This document shows positions 1 to 10,762 of a DNA stretch of 64,000 bases, piece after piece. The stretch comes from Chiua virens (taxonomy: Eukaryota > Basidiomycota > Agaricomycetes > Boletales > Boletaceae). The first letter of the stretch is position 1, and the number at the start of each line of letters is the position of its first letter. The notes under the pieces were generated by a model. It saw nothing but the letters and a program-made list of their open reading frames with translations, did not search any database and was not told where the DNA came from. The DNA lies in NCBI GenBank assembly GCA_019787685.1, contig JAHNUO010000009.1:806001-870000 (forward strand), given 5' to 3'. The position numbers and the translations under genes were made by a program.

Positions 1-433
1 GGAGCAAATATTCAGGGGAAGGAAGCCAAAAAGGTTTGGAAGGAGTATATTTCACAGAACCGGGTATGTTATTCTTTTGCATCATGATTGTACACCGTGA
101 CACCAATTTAACTGATCTCTGTTTTACTGTAGTCCAATGCTGCAGTGAAGCCTTTCAAGAAGAAAAGTTTCCCCTTGCTCAACCTCATGGAAGAGATCTA
201 TCCCAAGGAGGTAATAGCTAGAGGGGAGAATGTATTCCACCCGGGCCAAGATGGTGCAGCACTGCAACTTCCTGGTGGCGTTACCACCACAGCTTGCGGT
301 ATGATGTTGTCCAACACTGGACTCGGAGGTCTGAGTCCCATCATGATGGATGTATCTGCTCTGGCATTGCCTGCCCCCCTCAGTTCTACTCGTTCCACTA
401 GCAACAAACACCCTCTTTCCACAGTCTCCCCAG
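1..433 (+). pseudogene. Myb/SANT-like protein gene, 5' part, interrupted by hAT element
   Basis: The reading frame starts before the window (positions 1-63), is broken by a GT-AG intron at 64-132 (GTATGT...TGTAG) and stays open to the hAT insertion. Residues such as KKVWKEYISQN and PFKKKSFPLLNLMEEIYP, followed by a GENVFHPG turn, resemble the Myb/SANT-like domain common in fungal proteins of unknown role and in genes linked to PIF/Harbinger transposons. A Ser/Thr/Pro-rich tail follows. The frame is cut at base 433 and resumes at 4134 once the hAT element and one target duplication are discounted. The start codon lies outside the window. The family call is by motif only; DNA binding is inferred. 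Confidence 0.6.
426..433. repeat. hAT target site duplication, left
   Basis: The 8-mer CTCCCCAG directly before the left inverted repeat is repeated exactly at 4126-4133 after the right one. Eight bases is the duplication length of hAT transposons. Confidence 0.95.
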
Positions 434-454
434 TAGTGTTGTCCAGGCCGGGCT
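434..454 (+). repeat. hAT left terminal inverted repeat
   Basis: This 21-bp sequence starting TAGTGTTGTCCAGGCC matches the reverse complement of 4105-4125 at 20 of 21 positions; the mismatch is G versus T near the inner end. Confidence 0.95.
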
Positions 455-600
455 CCAAAGCCGAGGCCGAGCCTAGCCGAGCCCTTAGAAGCTGGGCCAG
501 GCCGAGCCCCTGAGGTCGGCCTATGCAAGCTTATGGCTCGGCCGGGATTTTTGTTGGGCCAAGCCGAGCTTCCTAGGCCAAGGCTTCGGTGGCTGAGTTC
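455..600. repeat. hAT left subterminal GGCC-rich repeat region
   Basis: Many short GC-rich units (GGCCGAGCC, GGGCCA, CCTAGGCCAAG) crowd this stretch. The 13-mer at 496-508 (GCCAGGCCGAGCC) recurs at 4071-4083, and TCCTAGGCCAAG at 571-582 recurs at 4053-4064. In hAT elements such subterminal repeats bind transposase; that role is inferred here. Confidence 0.75.
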
Positions 601-675
601 TGATTCCTCGGGCATTGCCGGTACCTATCATACACAATCTACCAATGAAAATTTTCTCACCACAAGCATCACCTG

Positions 676-3600
676 ATGTCTGAGATAGCCAACAACGGAG
701 ATGAAACGCCACTCGGCAAGCGTGTATCCACTCCGACAGAGTGAATTACATCTCACCTGAATGCTGCTGAGCTTCTGCTCAGTTCTCATAGGCAGGCACA
801 AGCAACCAAATGGACAGCCCCAACTACGGCAAGAACTACTAGTAGCAAGCAGAAGTCCTGTGCGTCAACTGAGGTTGATGCAACCTCTGATGATGAAGCT
901 ACAATAGCAAAAAGACGATGACTCACAAAAGGTATAGTATCTTAATTATATGCTTGGGATGCTTCCTTGTTTCATATGACACATCAGGAAAAGATCGGGC
1001 GACCGTGGAATCTAGCTCGGCAAATGAATGACGCTACAAAGACTACCCCAGCATGCCACTCTCACCAAGCGGACGCTGGCCCATCGCATGCATCATACGA
1101 ACCCACAGGCACTGGGTCTGACAGCCTCCTCAAGGACATTGAGCTCATTGATGTAGATCAGCCGATCAAGCCAACTCGCAGAGACCGCAGCCTGGACATC
1201 AACCAATTTTTCTCGGCTCCATATGAAACGGACGGAAAAAAACACAGAGATTGCCTGATTTGCAGGTAAGTCTGGTGTATTTCTCATACTAGTACCACTT
1301 TGTCTCATAATTCTATATAGCAAGCTACACAAAAAATCAGTGCACATTATCAACGAGGTGACCACGTTACGCTGTCACATGGAAGCCTGCCATCGTGTGC
1401 GTTTTGAGTAGCTTTTTTAATTGCTGTTCCGTCTATATGATCTGACACTGTTGATAGGCTGAATATCTCAAGTGGGCTGCCGCTAACGATTTCACCTCCA
1501 TGCTGCCCAAAGACGCCAAACAAAGACAGGAGAATGCAAGCCTGAGTACGCAGCCAAGTATCGATATGCACCTCATTCGAAAGGAACCGGTCATCAAGTA
1601 CTCTGACTCAGGCTTCTGTGACTTTGCTGTCCGCTGGCTTATTGATACAGATCAGGTATGTAGAATCTCACATCGAGTTTCAATACTCATATCCTGTAGC
1701 CTATCCATGCCATGCAGCACCCGTCCTTCCAGGCGATGATCAACTTTGCCTCCCATGCCACAAGTAATATTGCCATCCCAACTCGTCAGCAGACCTGACA
1801 AACTGTTATCGACCTTTTTAAGCAAAATCTCCTCGATCTTCGTAAGCGCTTGACAGTGCGTGTTCTTGAACTCATAGAAATATAACTACTACATTTGAGT
1901 CCAACAGAGTGACACCGTCAGAGGATGCATTAACATGACTTGCGATGCATGGCAGGCATCCAATGTCAATGGTTATTTCGCTGTCACAGGATCTTGGATT
2001 GAGGAAAAAGTACCTACCGTCTGGAGCATTGAGTCAGCGCTCCTAGGGTTTGTACGCCTCAACAATGCACACAATGGTGCACGCCTTGGACAAGCCCTCT
2101 ACAAGGTTGTCAAGCGTGTTGGCGTGGTCCACAAAGTGAGTCTCATATTGTCAACTGTGCCCTATCTCATCAACCAACCTAGGTTGGCTATGTTACATGT
2201 GATAACGCGACAAATAACGACACAATGATGCAAGAATTCATGCGCCACATCAGCGCAGAGACTAGGAAAGCTTTTGACACAAAAAAGCGATGCCTACGGT
2301 GCATGGCGCACATTGTCAATCTTGCAACCCAGGTTCTCCTCACCGCTCATAGCAAGGCCAAGCATTTTGACCCTGCTGCTCCCGATGCAGAAATATGTAG
2401 TTGATGGCCAGGACGAAGTGGGCCTTGTGCAGGCAATTGTAGTCAAGGTAATCATAGAAATACATCAATGCTATGTTCCAACTCACGATATCCAGGAACG
2501 CTCTTCTGCTCAACGCAAAGCACTTTTTCAACACATCCAGACATGCACTGATGATGGCCATGTCCCGCGTGACAGCACCTTGCAGCTCCTCCTCGATATG
2601 AAAGTTTGATGGTCATCAACCTATCTAATGCTTCAATGTGCACTCGAATTGAAGGAGGTGATGGTCAAAATTTTCCTGCTCACATCTACACACTCATACC
2701 CTTTCAGGAAGTCAATTTATTTGTCTGGCGTCTTGCCATAAATGAACACGATTCAGAAAAACACCGCAAGATAATGGATCTCGAGCTGTCAGAGAATGAA
2801 TGGGATCGAGTAAAGCTATTGTTGTCCCTCCTTGGGGTAAGTCATTAGACTTGTCGCAACCCTAGCCTGATCAGCTTTAATCACAGCATGCCGAGAAGGC
2901 ATAACATGCATTTTTGACTGACACTGGACCAACACTCCATACTGCATTGCCTGCGTTAGAGGCACTCCACAAGGCTTGGTCAACCCGCAAGAAGGGGTTC
3001 AAATATATCGATTTCAGTGCTGCTCTCAACGCTGGACTAAATAAGGTCTCTGAGTACTATGACCATACTTCTTCTTCTGATGCACACATAATTGCCATGT
3101 GTGTGTAGTACATTTTACTATCCTTGTCGCAAGTCGTCACTGACTCTTTTTCCAGTACTTGACCCAGTCCAGAAGTCTAACCACATCCGTATACATTGGG
3201 GTGAAAAATTGCTCAATGAAGCGATCCTGCATGTGGAGGAGATAGTAAGTTTCTCTCCCGCGGTCAGAATGCTTGTGTTCTATATTACTAATGTGATATG
3301 ATAGTACAAGGAGCGCTACAACAACCTCTACAACAACGACACGGATTCCTCACAAGTTGCAGGGCCCAAAGCGATGTCTCGACACCAGAAGCTTGACACC
3401 CTTGTCCAACTCTCGTCTGACAAAGACAGTGGCACGGAGGCATCGCCGGTGCACACTGATGCAGGAAGACAATGGCGTGACCCAGCCAAGCCATGGTTAC
3501 AAGGTTTTCACAAATACCTTCAGACCCATGAAAACATGGCCAGTCTGTCGATTGTTCAGTGGTGGGGTATCAATGGTGCCCGTTACCCAGTTTGGGCGTC

Positions 3601-3922
3601 CCTTGCACACGACTACTTATCTATTATGGCAAGTTCAGTATCGTCTGAGCGTGCGTTCTCATCAGCTGGCATCACGATCACCAAGCGACGCAACCGCCTC
3701 AAGGCTGACATCATTGAAGCATTGCAATGTATGAAGTCTTTGTCGAAAAAAGATCTCTTTGGTGAAGATTCACTGGGGACTACATCTGCCACTGCAGATG
3801 ATAGTACTGAGGGCTTGGACGAGGGGCTTGACGACTCGAATGAGCATGAGGTCCAGGGGCAAGGGGACTTGGAGGAGGAAGATGCCAGTGACGACATTTT
3901 TGTGCCATTCATTGAGCTCTAA
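676..3922 (+). pseudogene. hAT transposase (BED zinc finger, dimerisation domain), inactivated
   Basis: The transposase would cut and rejoin the element ends. From the ATG at 676 the frame passes through a basic, Ser/Thr-rich N-terminus. A BED-type finger is formed by HRDCLICR (before an intron at about 1266) and LRCHMEACHR. The catalytic core has CDAWQASNVNGYFAVTGSW and CMAHIVNLATQ. The tail has PVWASLAHDYLSIMASS, VSSERAFSSAG and KRRNRLKADIIEALQCMK, the hAT dimerisation signature, then an acidic end. There are about ten short introns. In-frame stops at 742, 919 and 2607 (TGA) and 2902 (TAA) break it. The one at 2607 replaces the Arg of the usual RW(N/S)STYxML motif, and the one at 2902 sits where family members have Gln. 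All fit C-to-T changes. The joining of the first two exons is uncertain and may hide an indel. Confidence 0.88.
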
Positions 3923-3984
3923 GTAGTCTTGTACTGTACCGGTACTGTGTTCCACGCCATGACTGTTGCATCAGTACTATAGTA

Positions 3985-4104
3985 AGCCGGGGCCTAGGCC
4001 AGGCCAAGCTGGTATATAAGGCTTTGGGGGGCTTCAGGCTCGGCCCCAAGATTCCTAGGCCAAGAGCCTTGCCAGGCCGAGCCTAAGCCCTGGCTTTCGA
4101 GCCA
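3985..4104. repeat. hAT right subterminal GGCC-rich repeat region
   Basis: This mirrors the left subterminal region, with shared units at 4053-4064 and 4071-4083, and contains a TATATAAGG-like string near 4012. Confidence 0.7.
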
Positions 4105-4125
4105 AGCCAGGCCTGGACAACACTA
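4105..4125 (-). repeat. hAT right terminal inverted repeat
   Basis: Its reverse complement matches 434-454 with one mismatch. It ends in ...CAACACTA directly before the target duplication. Confidence 0.95.
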
Positions 4126-4133
4126 CTCCCCAG
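4126..4133. repeat. hAT target site duplication, right
   Basis: CTCCCCAG, identical to 426-433. Confidence 0.95.
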
Positions 4134-4292
4134 ATTCTACCACCTCTCCCTCACTCCTGTTTTCCCCACCGGCACCAGCATCTGTTTCAATGTACTCCAT
4201 CAACCCACCCTCCACAGTTTCAAGGAGCTCCAAGCGAAGCTGCCTCTCTGCTGGAGGCAGAGACAATAACCTGAACAGGATGCTAGACGTAC
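4134..4292 (+). pseudogene. Myb/SANT-like gene, middle part between two insertions
   Basis: If the hAT element and one copy of its duplication are discounted, the frame ending at base 433 continues here without a stop through Ser/Pro-rich sequence and a final NNLNRMLDV stretch, then meets the LTR at 4293. This supports a single host exon hit twice. Beyond the retrotransposon, 11195-11278 can be read in the same frame for 27 codons, but without homologous sequence I cannot show that it belongs to the gene. Confidence 0.6.
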
Positions 4293-4724
4293 TGTTACGA
4301 TACCAACTTTTCCTCACTTCTCAACTCAAACATTCGATCTATTCTAAAGATACACGCCTCATGTCAAGGCTGTCCAAAGGATCATATCCGATTGGCTGCC
4401 ACAATAACACAGCATCCATCACCTCATGTCCTTATCTATTTCATTTCCCTTATCACTGACTCATCGTCGGCAGTGCAAGGCTATGCTCTTATCTATGACT
4501 CATATCTATTCACACCTTATCATCCAATAGGATACATTATGCTTATCTACATAGTTCATACTCAGATTAGAACTCTGACATCCATGTAGTATATAAACCC
4601 CATGAATCAAAGCCAGAGAGCTCTAACAAAGTTCTCTTGGAGTTTTCGCCTCTTCACTGGACTGAACCCCCTCTTCACTACACCACTACAACTTTAACAG
4701 TCTAGGTTGTTCTAGGTTGTTTCA
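4293..4724 (+). repeat. 5' long terminal repeat
   Basis: 432 bp beginning TGTTACGATACC and ending TTGTTTCA, the TG...CA form of LTRs. The predicted U3/R boundary is at 4625. Compared with the 3' copy there are two transversions and four transitions. Confidence 0.95.
4590..4597 (+). promoter_or_regulatory. LTR TATA box
   Basis: TATATAAA lies 35 bp upstream of base 4625, the RNA 5' end predicted from the primer-binding-site match. The same box is at 11060-11067 in the 3' LTR. Confidence 0.75.
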
Positions 4725-4726
4725 TT

Positions 4727-4737
4727 AGAACTTTGTT
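4727..4737 (+). other. Self-priming primer-binding site
   Basis: AGAACTTTGTT, two bases after the 5' LTR, is the exact reverse complement of AACAAAGTTCT at 4625-4635 inside the LTR. In Tf1/sushi elements the first 11 nt of the genomic RNA fold back to prime minus-strand DNA at such a site instead of a tRNA. The match length and the TATA spacing both fit. Confidence 0.85.
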
Positions 4738-4869
4738 GTTTATCTTCGCCGTTGATCGACTACTGTCAAGTCACAACCTCGTCGTAGCCCCTACTACAAA
4801 ATAACACAACCGGGCCCAAGTAAGTCCCAAGTTTGAAAAGTAGTTGGAACATTTGCTCCCAATAAGCCG

Positions 4870-5517
4870 ATTTGCAAAAGACTAAAGGTCTAGCATACGC
4901 AGAAGCAGATAGCGCACCCTTGACCAGAAAGGAGGCCTTAACTGACCTGCCCAATCAGTGTCTTTACCCTTATCCATCGTCGCCGCCGCTCAAGAAGCTT
5001 TCCCTGAAATAAAGGAAGAGCCTTACGTTCTTGACGCCGCCTACCTCGCCAAAGTCGTTGCCCTCGAGGATCTTGATCCCGAAGATCGCACCGACACTGA
5101 AATCTTCACGCCTTATTAGGCCACTTTATAGGGGAAACTACTCCCTTACGAGACTACTCTAGTGAACGAGAGTCAACCCGGTCCGACAGCCCAGAGTTAA
5201 GGTATCCAACCGAGGAAGTTGAGGCTAAGCGCGAATATTTTCCCGCTCCCATTCCCGAAAGAGAACCGACACCTTTCCCACCTGCTCCTTTGAGAGAACC
5301 ATTGGAGGAAAGTTTAGGAGACCCAAACGATTGGCTCCCACCCAGAGAGATTGAGAGAAGGAACACCAGGACAGACCTCGAAAGAAAGAGGATTCTGAGA
5401 CGCTACAAGGCCAATAGAGTACCTACACGCATCCGTCCTTACTCTCAGTACGATAATTTCGAATTCCCTACCTTACATCCTAGGAATACCCTTAGGATCC
5501 CCTCCCGATTTCTCTAA
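4870..5517 (+). pseudogene. Pre-gag accessory reading frame, frameshifted
   Basis: Coding-like sequence changes frame at least twice. One piece reads LAYAEADSAPLTRKEALTDL near 4880-4940. A second reads EEPYVLDAAYLAKVVALEDL near 5015-5075 and ends at a TAG about 5117. A third runs from about 5101 to 5517 with TPLRDYSSERESTRSDSP, a Pro/Glu-rich linker, and basic REIERRNTRTDLERKR. It ends just before the membrane-type frame at 5532. The product would be a soluble, charged, Pro-rich protein of roughly 200 residues and unknown role. The breaks may be mutations or unrecognised introns. Confidence 0.5.
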
Positions 5518-5531
5518 ATAGAAACCTCTTT

Positions 5532-5777
5532 ATGTCTTGGGAACTCGTTGCAATCGCACTCATCATCTCTTGCACTCTTACCACATACTTCTTTGGTTAC
5601 ATCGCTTTCTACCTTACAAACAAGGTACAAGAATCTCAACGACCAATCTACGTCTCTATCAAACGACGAGACTACCCTTTCGCAGTGACCTTCGGTCTCT
5701 TCTCACCCTACGAAGAATACGGTACAGCAACCGCTAACGCTTGGGGAGCACCAGAGCCAGCAACTGACGCTTGGTAA
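5532..5777 (+). CDS. Small membrane-type accessory protein of the retrotransposon
   Basis: An 81-residue frame opens with ATG 14 bp after the preceding frame ends and stops 16 bp before gag. Residues 3-29 (WELVAIALIISCTLTTYFFG and beyond) form one clear hydrophobic helix, followed by a basic patch (SIKRRDY) and a neutral, Ala/Trp-containing tail. There is no cleavable signal site I can call. It has no resemblance to a known gag, protease or envelope domain that I can recognise. Its position between LTR and gag, and its intact state while gag is broken, suggest a real accessory gene; the function is unknown. Confidence 0.5.
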   Translation: MSWELVAIALIISCTLTTYFFGYIAFYLTNKVQESQRPIYVSIKRRDYPFAVTFGLFSPYEEYGTATANAWGAPEPATDAW

Positions 5778-5793
5778 ATAACCGAATAAAAAA

Positions 5794-6975
5794 ATGGATT
5801 ACCACACTGCGCTCAGAGTTTTAAACGACACTTCTCGCACAAATGGAGATCGGCTACAAGCCGCATTCATCCTCGTTGCAGAGCAAGCTACACTCATTAG
5901 CGCCCTAGAAGGGCAACTCAATGCCTTACCCGTAATACCACCGCAAGTGGCACCCTCATCCTCAAAAGTCAAGATCTTCGCAGACCCAGGGTCATATGAC
6001 GGAGAAATGGCCAAATTCGAAGAATGGTGGGCCAAAATGAAAGGATGGCTTGAAGTAAACAATCTTGCCATTCCCAAGGGCTCATACAGGGCCGTACAAG
6101 CCGTACTCTCACGGTTAAAAGGAAAGAAAGCAGCGCAGTTCGCAGAAACTCACTTAGCTAAAGGCTCCGCTCTCACATGGGCAACACTAGTACAGGACAT
6201 CGAAGGGATGTTCCGACAAAACAACAAGATCAATTGGGCTAGATCCCAATTGGAAAATCTAAAACAAGGAACAATGAGAGTAGAGGACTATATCGTCTAA
6301 TGGGAGGCTCTGTGGCTACAAGCACACATTGACCCTTCCCATGCGATAAGACTCCTTGAGGCAAACACTGCCCACTCCATCATTTACCAAATCTTTCGTG
6401 ACAGGCACAGGGTAGACCCCTTCCATGCAATGTACATGGACCCCAGTCACAAAGAATACGAACCTGACCGTGATCACGCGGTCATCACATACCTTTCCTG
6501 GATCCGAACCGCGGGAAATGCCATGGAAGCACTAAATTACGTGCGACCAGACCGCTACAAAAAGTATAAGGATCCCAATGCTATGGACATTGGCCAAGCC
6601 ACTTACGCCGAAAGAGACGAAGATGGCTGGTTCACAGGAAAAGAAATGAGGGCAATAGGTCAGAAGAAGACCTCACCCAACAAATGCTTCAACTGCGGCG
6701 GTGCAGGTCACAGAACCAACGAATGCACCAAACCCAAAAACCAGTGCAGTGAATGCAAGTGGTACGGTGGATCTCATAAGACGCAATGTTCGTGCAAAGT
6801 CCGCTCGACAAAGAAAGAGAAGAAGACCATATCTTCTACTTCCACCACTTCCCCATCTGTACCGGCTAAAGACCCCTTTGCTGCCATCTGAGAGATGTCC
6901 CCTGAGGAAGTTCAAGCATACTACTTCGATATGTATGAAAACAAAAATGGAAAGGGAAAAGGCAAGGCGAACTGA
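5794..6975 (+). pseudogene. Gag (capsid and zinc knuckle), two in-frame stops
   Basis: Gag packages element RNA in a particle. The frame from ATG 5794 has a helical N-terminus, the retrotransposon gag core (FEEWWAKMKGWLEV...NWARSQLENLKQGTMRVEDYI) and one CCHC zinc knuckle, CFNCGGAGHRTNEC, followed by a second Cys-rich stretch. It ends in a Lys/Gly-rich tail at TGA 6973-6975. Two stops lie inside it: TAA at 6298-6300, where the gag core expects Gln before WEALW, and TGA at 6889-6891. Both fit C-to-T changes. Without them the product would be about 393 residues. Confidence 0.85.
6954..6960 (+). promoter_or_regulatory. -1 ribosomal frameshift heptamer, gag-pol
   Basis: GGGAAAA is phased G GGA AAA in the gag frame, matching the X XXY YYZ rule for -1 slippage. 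It lies inside the gag/pol overlap (6939-6975), 13 bp before the gag stop, and a -1 slip leads straight into the open pol frame. I did not identify a downstream pseudoknot. Confidence 0.7.
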
Positions 6976-9900
6976 GTAAACTGGGATCTCACGTTCGCGC
7001 CACCCTTCCAAAATCATATGAAAACACCGTTTCTTTAAAGTTTGATTTCAAATATTCCGAAACACCTCCTTGGCAAGAGGATAAACTACCCAAATCACCA
7101 AAAACAACAGAAAACGAAAGCATTGACAGCATCTCTGCAGAGCGCGGCGGACACGATAGTTCTGTGCTTAATTCTGTCCCAAAACAAATACCCGATGGGT
7201 CTTTCATTAGATCTACATCGGTAGAAAAAGAAATTATTTTACCAATTTTGGTATCCCCAGTAAACCAAATTGGTTATGTTGGAGCAAAAGCGCTCTTAGA
7301 CAGTGGAGCTAATGCAATCTTCATACACGAAGAATACGTCGCTAAGCATAAACTTCCCACACATGCGCTTCCTCACCCAATCCAAGTTTTCAACATGGAT
7401 GGCACTAAGAACCAAGCAGGCTCGATAACTCACACCACACAAATCCTGATCGATTTCAAAGGTCACAGGGAGATAGTGGATGCCGAAATTACCAACCTTG
7501 GAAAGAATGACCTTATCCTCGGATTCACATGGTTAAAGCACCACAACCCATATATAGACTGGTCGACTGGAAACGTAACGATGAGAAGATGCCCAGAGTC
7601 ATGTCACTCACAAGATGAAGACGACTTCTTGGATTCCATTATTGCAGAAGAACTTAAATATGCAAACTCTATCACGGAATCTTGTATTTTTACCGCAAAC
7701 ATGGAAACTCCACCTTCTCCTCCTAAGGAACGCACTCTTGAAGAGATGGTCCCACGAGAATATATGAAATATGCTAAAGTATTTGGAAAAATGGAATCCG
7801 AAAGGATACCATTACGCAAACCATGGGATCACAGTATTGACCTAAAAGAGTCTTTCGTTCCCAAGAAGGGTTGCTTAATTCCCCTCTCTGTCACCGAACA
7901 AGAGGAGGTTTCCGCATTCATTGATGACCAATTAAAGAAAGGATACATCAGACCCTCTAAGTCCGAACAAACATCTCCGGTCTTCTTCGTCCCAAAGAAA
8001 GATGGAAAGAAGCATATGGTCCAGGATTACCGATACCTAAACGAACACACAAGTAAAAATAACTATCCCTTGCTGCTCATTTCGCAGCTTGTGGACAAAT
8101 TAAAAGACGCTAAGCTATTTACTAAAATGGATCTCCGATGGGGATACAATAACGTACACATCAAAGAAGGCGACGAATGGAAAGCAGCATTTGTCTGTCA
8201 CCGCGGGTCTTTCGAACCCATCGTCATGTACTTCGGATTATGTAACTCACCAGCAACGTTTCAAACCATGATGAACGAAATCTTTGCTGATATGAATGGC
8301 ATTGTTGTCGTCTACATTGATGACCTTATGATATTCACTAACACCGATGATTACGAAACTCATGACAAAATCGTACTCGAAGTGCTTAAACACCTTCAAG
8401 ATAACGATCTTTACGTAAAACCAGAAAAATGCTACTTTTGAGTAAAAGAAGTCGACTTCCTCGGAATGATTGTGGGAACTGATGGGATTAAAATGGATAA
8501 CGAAAAGACCAAAGCAGTAGCCGAATGGCCAACTCCCACATCAGTCAAACACATCAGAAGTTTCCTCGGACTTGCAAACTTCTATCGAAGATTCATTAAA
8601 GATTATGGAAAAATAGCATGCCCTTTACACGACCTTACTAAAAAGGATCAGAAGTTTGAATGGACCTTCGCTTGCAACGAAGCATTCACTATGCTTAAAA
8701 AGGCATTTACGACAGTCCCTATCCTAGCTTATCCGGATCAGAATGCCAAATATCGCTTGGAATGCGATTCATCGGATTTCGCTATGGGAGCAGTTCTATC
8801 TTTAGAAAAAGAAGGACTTTGGCACCCTGTCGCTTATAATAGCCACTCTATGACACCAGAAGAATGGAATTACCCAATTGCTGACAAAGAAATGCTCTCA
8901 GTTATCCGCTCTTTAGAACTATGGCGCCACTATCTTGAGGGTGCAAAATATGAATTTGAAATATGGAATGACCACCAGAACCTTACGTGGTTTATGACAC
9001 ACCAAGACCTTAACAGAAGACAAGCGAGATGGGCTCAATATCTCTCATGCTTTAACTTCACTTGGCACCACAAGGCTGGAGTCACTATGGGAAAAGCAGA
9101 CGCTTTAAGTAGAAGAGAAGATCACATGATCAGAATCGAAGATGATAACAAAGGAATCCTTCTCATGGATCCATCAAAGATCAGATCAGCCGTCACTCTC
9201 CTATACAATGGTGATCAATTTCTATCTGACGTACAACATGACACTATGAAACTATCACTGAATGCCATGAAACATCTACTATCTATCGGATATAAAGTCG
9301 AGGACGCCTTCCTTAGAAAGGGGGATAGGATCTTCATTCCCGATCAATTACGAACTAAATGCATCACTATGTTTCATGACACACCCGAAGCCGGACATTC
9401 CGGTTATGACAAAACCCTAGAACTTCTCTCTCGAACCTACATTTGGCCTCGCATGAACGATGAAGTCAAAAATTATGTCTCACACTGTGAAAGATGCGCT
9501 CGATTCAAGGGTTCTAATCAGAAAACAGCAGGACTCCTACAACCCTTAGAAACACCATCATCACCATGGGAAGATATCTCAGCAGATTTCATCACAGACC
9601 TCCCACTTTCACACTCCTATGATTCCATTCTCACGGTTGTGGATCGCTTCTCTAAAGAAGTCGAATTTATTCCCTGCCATAAAACATGTTCATCTATGGA
9701 CCTCGCCAAATTATATCTCTCACACATATGGAAACATCATGGCCTCCCTAAAACCATCATATCAGATAGAGGACCACAATTCGCATCCCAACTTATGAAA
9801 GATATATGCTCAGGGTTAAAAATAACACCCAAACTAAGCACCGCACATCACCCACAAACAGATGGACAATCAGAACGAATGAACCGAGAAGTGCAACAGT

Positions 9901-10749
9901 ATCTTCGCATGTTCTGTGCCGAAAAGGATAACACATGGGCCGATTGGCTTCCTCTCGCACAATTCTCATATAACAGCAAGAAACACACTGCCACTAAATT
10001 CTCACCATTCGAAATCACACATTCTTACACACCCAGAATGGGAATCATGCCACAATCTATGAAAAACCCGGCTGCTCAGAACTACATTATGGATTTTTCC
10101 GAGGTTCTAGAACAAACCAAATCTAATATAGATAAAGCCGTGGAACATATGAAAAACGTTGCAGACAAATCGAGATCAGAACCCCCTTCCTATTCGGTTG
10201 GCGATAAAGTCTGGCTCTCAACTGCAAACCTAAAAATAAAACAACACCCCAAATTCACAGACAAATGGATTGGACCTTATGACATATTATCCATGCACGG
10301 TCCGAATGCCTTAAAGCTTCGACTCCCACGCACTATGAGAATACACCCAGTAGTAAACATTTCTCAGGTCAAACCTTATAAGGAACACCTCCCAGAACAG
10401 CCGGTTTACAAACCGCGACCTGTCATAATAGGAGATGACCAAGAAGAAGAATTTGAAGCAGACTACATTGTCGATTCCAGAATGAAGGGATGCCGCTTAG
10501 AATATCTAATACACTGGAAAGGTTATGACAATGACGAAAGAACTTGGGAACCACTAAAGAATCTGAAGAATGCGCCGGATCTCATATCTGATTTCCACGA
10601 AGCACATCCAGATGCCCCAAGAAAACTAAAAGTCACACAAACCGAATTTAACTCTATGTTCCGAACTTATGACGATAAAACCGTAAATGAAGATGAGGAT
10701 GGTCTCCATCGTCTCAATTATGAAACAGATCATTCGGAGTCTGATCATC

Positions 10750-10762
10750 AGAAGGGGGATAG
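10750..10762 (+). other. Polypurine tract
   Basis: AGAAGGGGGA followed by TAG lies directly before the 3' LTR, where the plus-strand DNA primer is made in LTR retrotransposons. Confidence 0.75.

Larger units (their letters stand above)
434..4125 (+). mobile_element. hAT-family DNA transposon, full length (3692 bp)
   Basis: The ends are 21-bp inverted repeats beginning TAGTGTTGTCCAGG, flanked by a perfect 8-bp duplication. Inside is a multi-exon transposase gene with a BED-type zinc finger and the hAT C-terminal dimerisation region. About 150 bp inside each end is rich in GGCC-containing repeats. The structure is complete, but the transposase carries several premature stops, so the element could move only if supplied with transposase from another copy. 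It sits inside the Myb/SANT-like gene. Confidence 0.95.

Noticed and set aside
124..615. 163-codon minus-strand frame crossing the hAT border
   Set aside because: Spans a transposon junction proven by the target duplication, so it is accidental.
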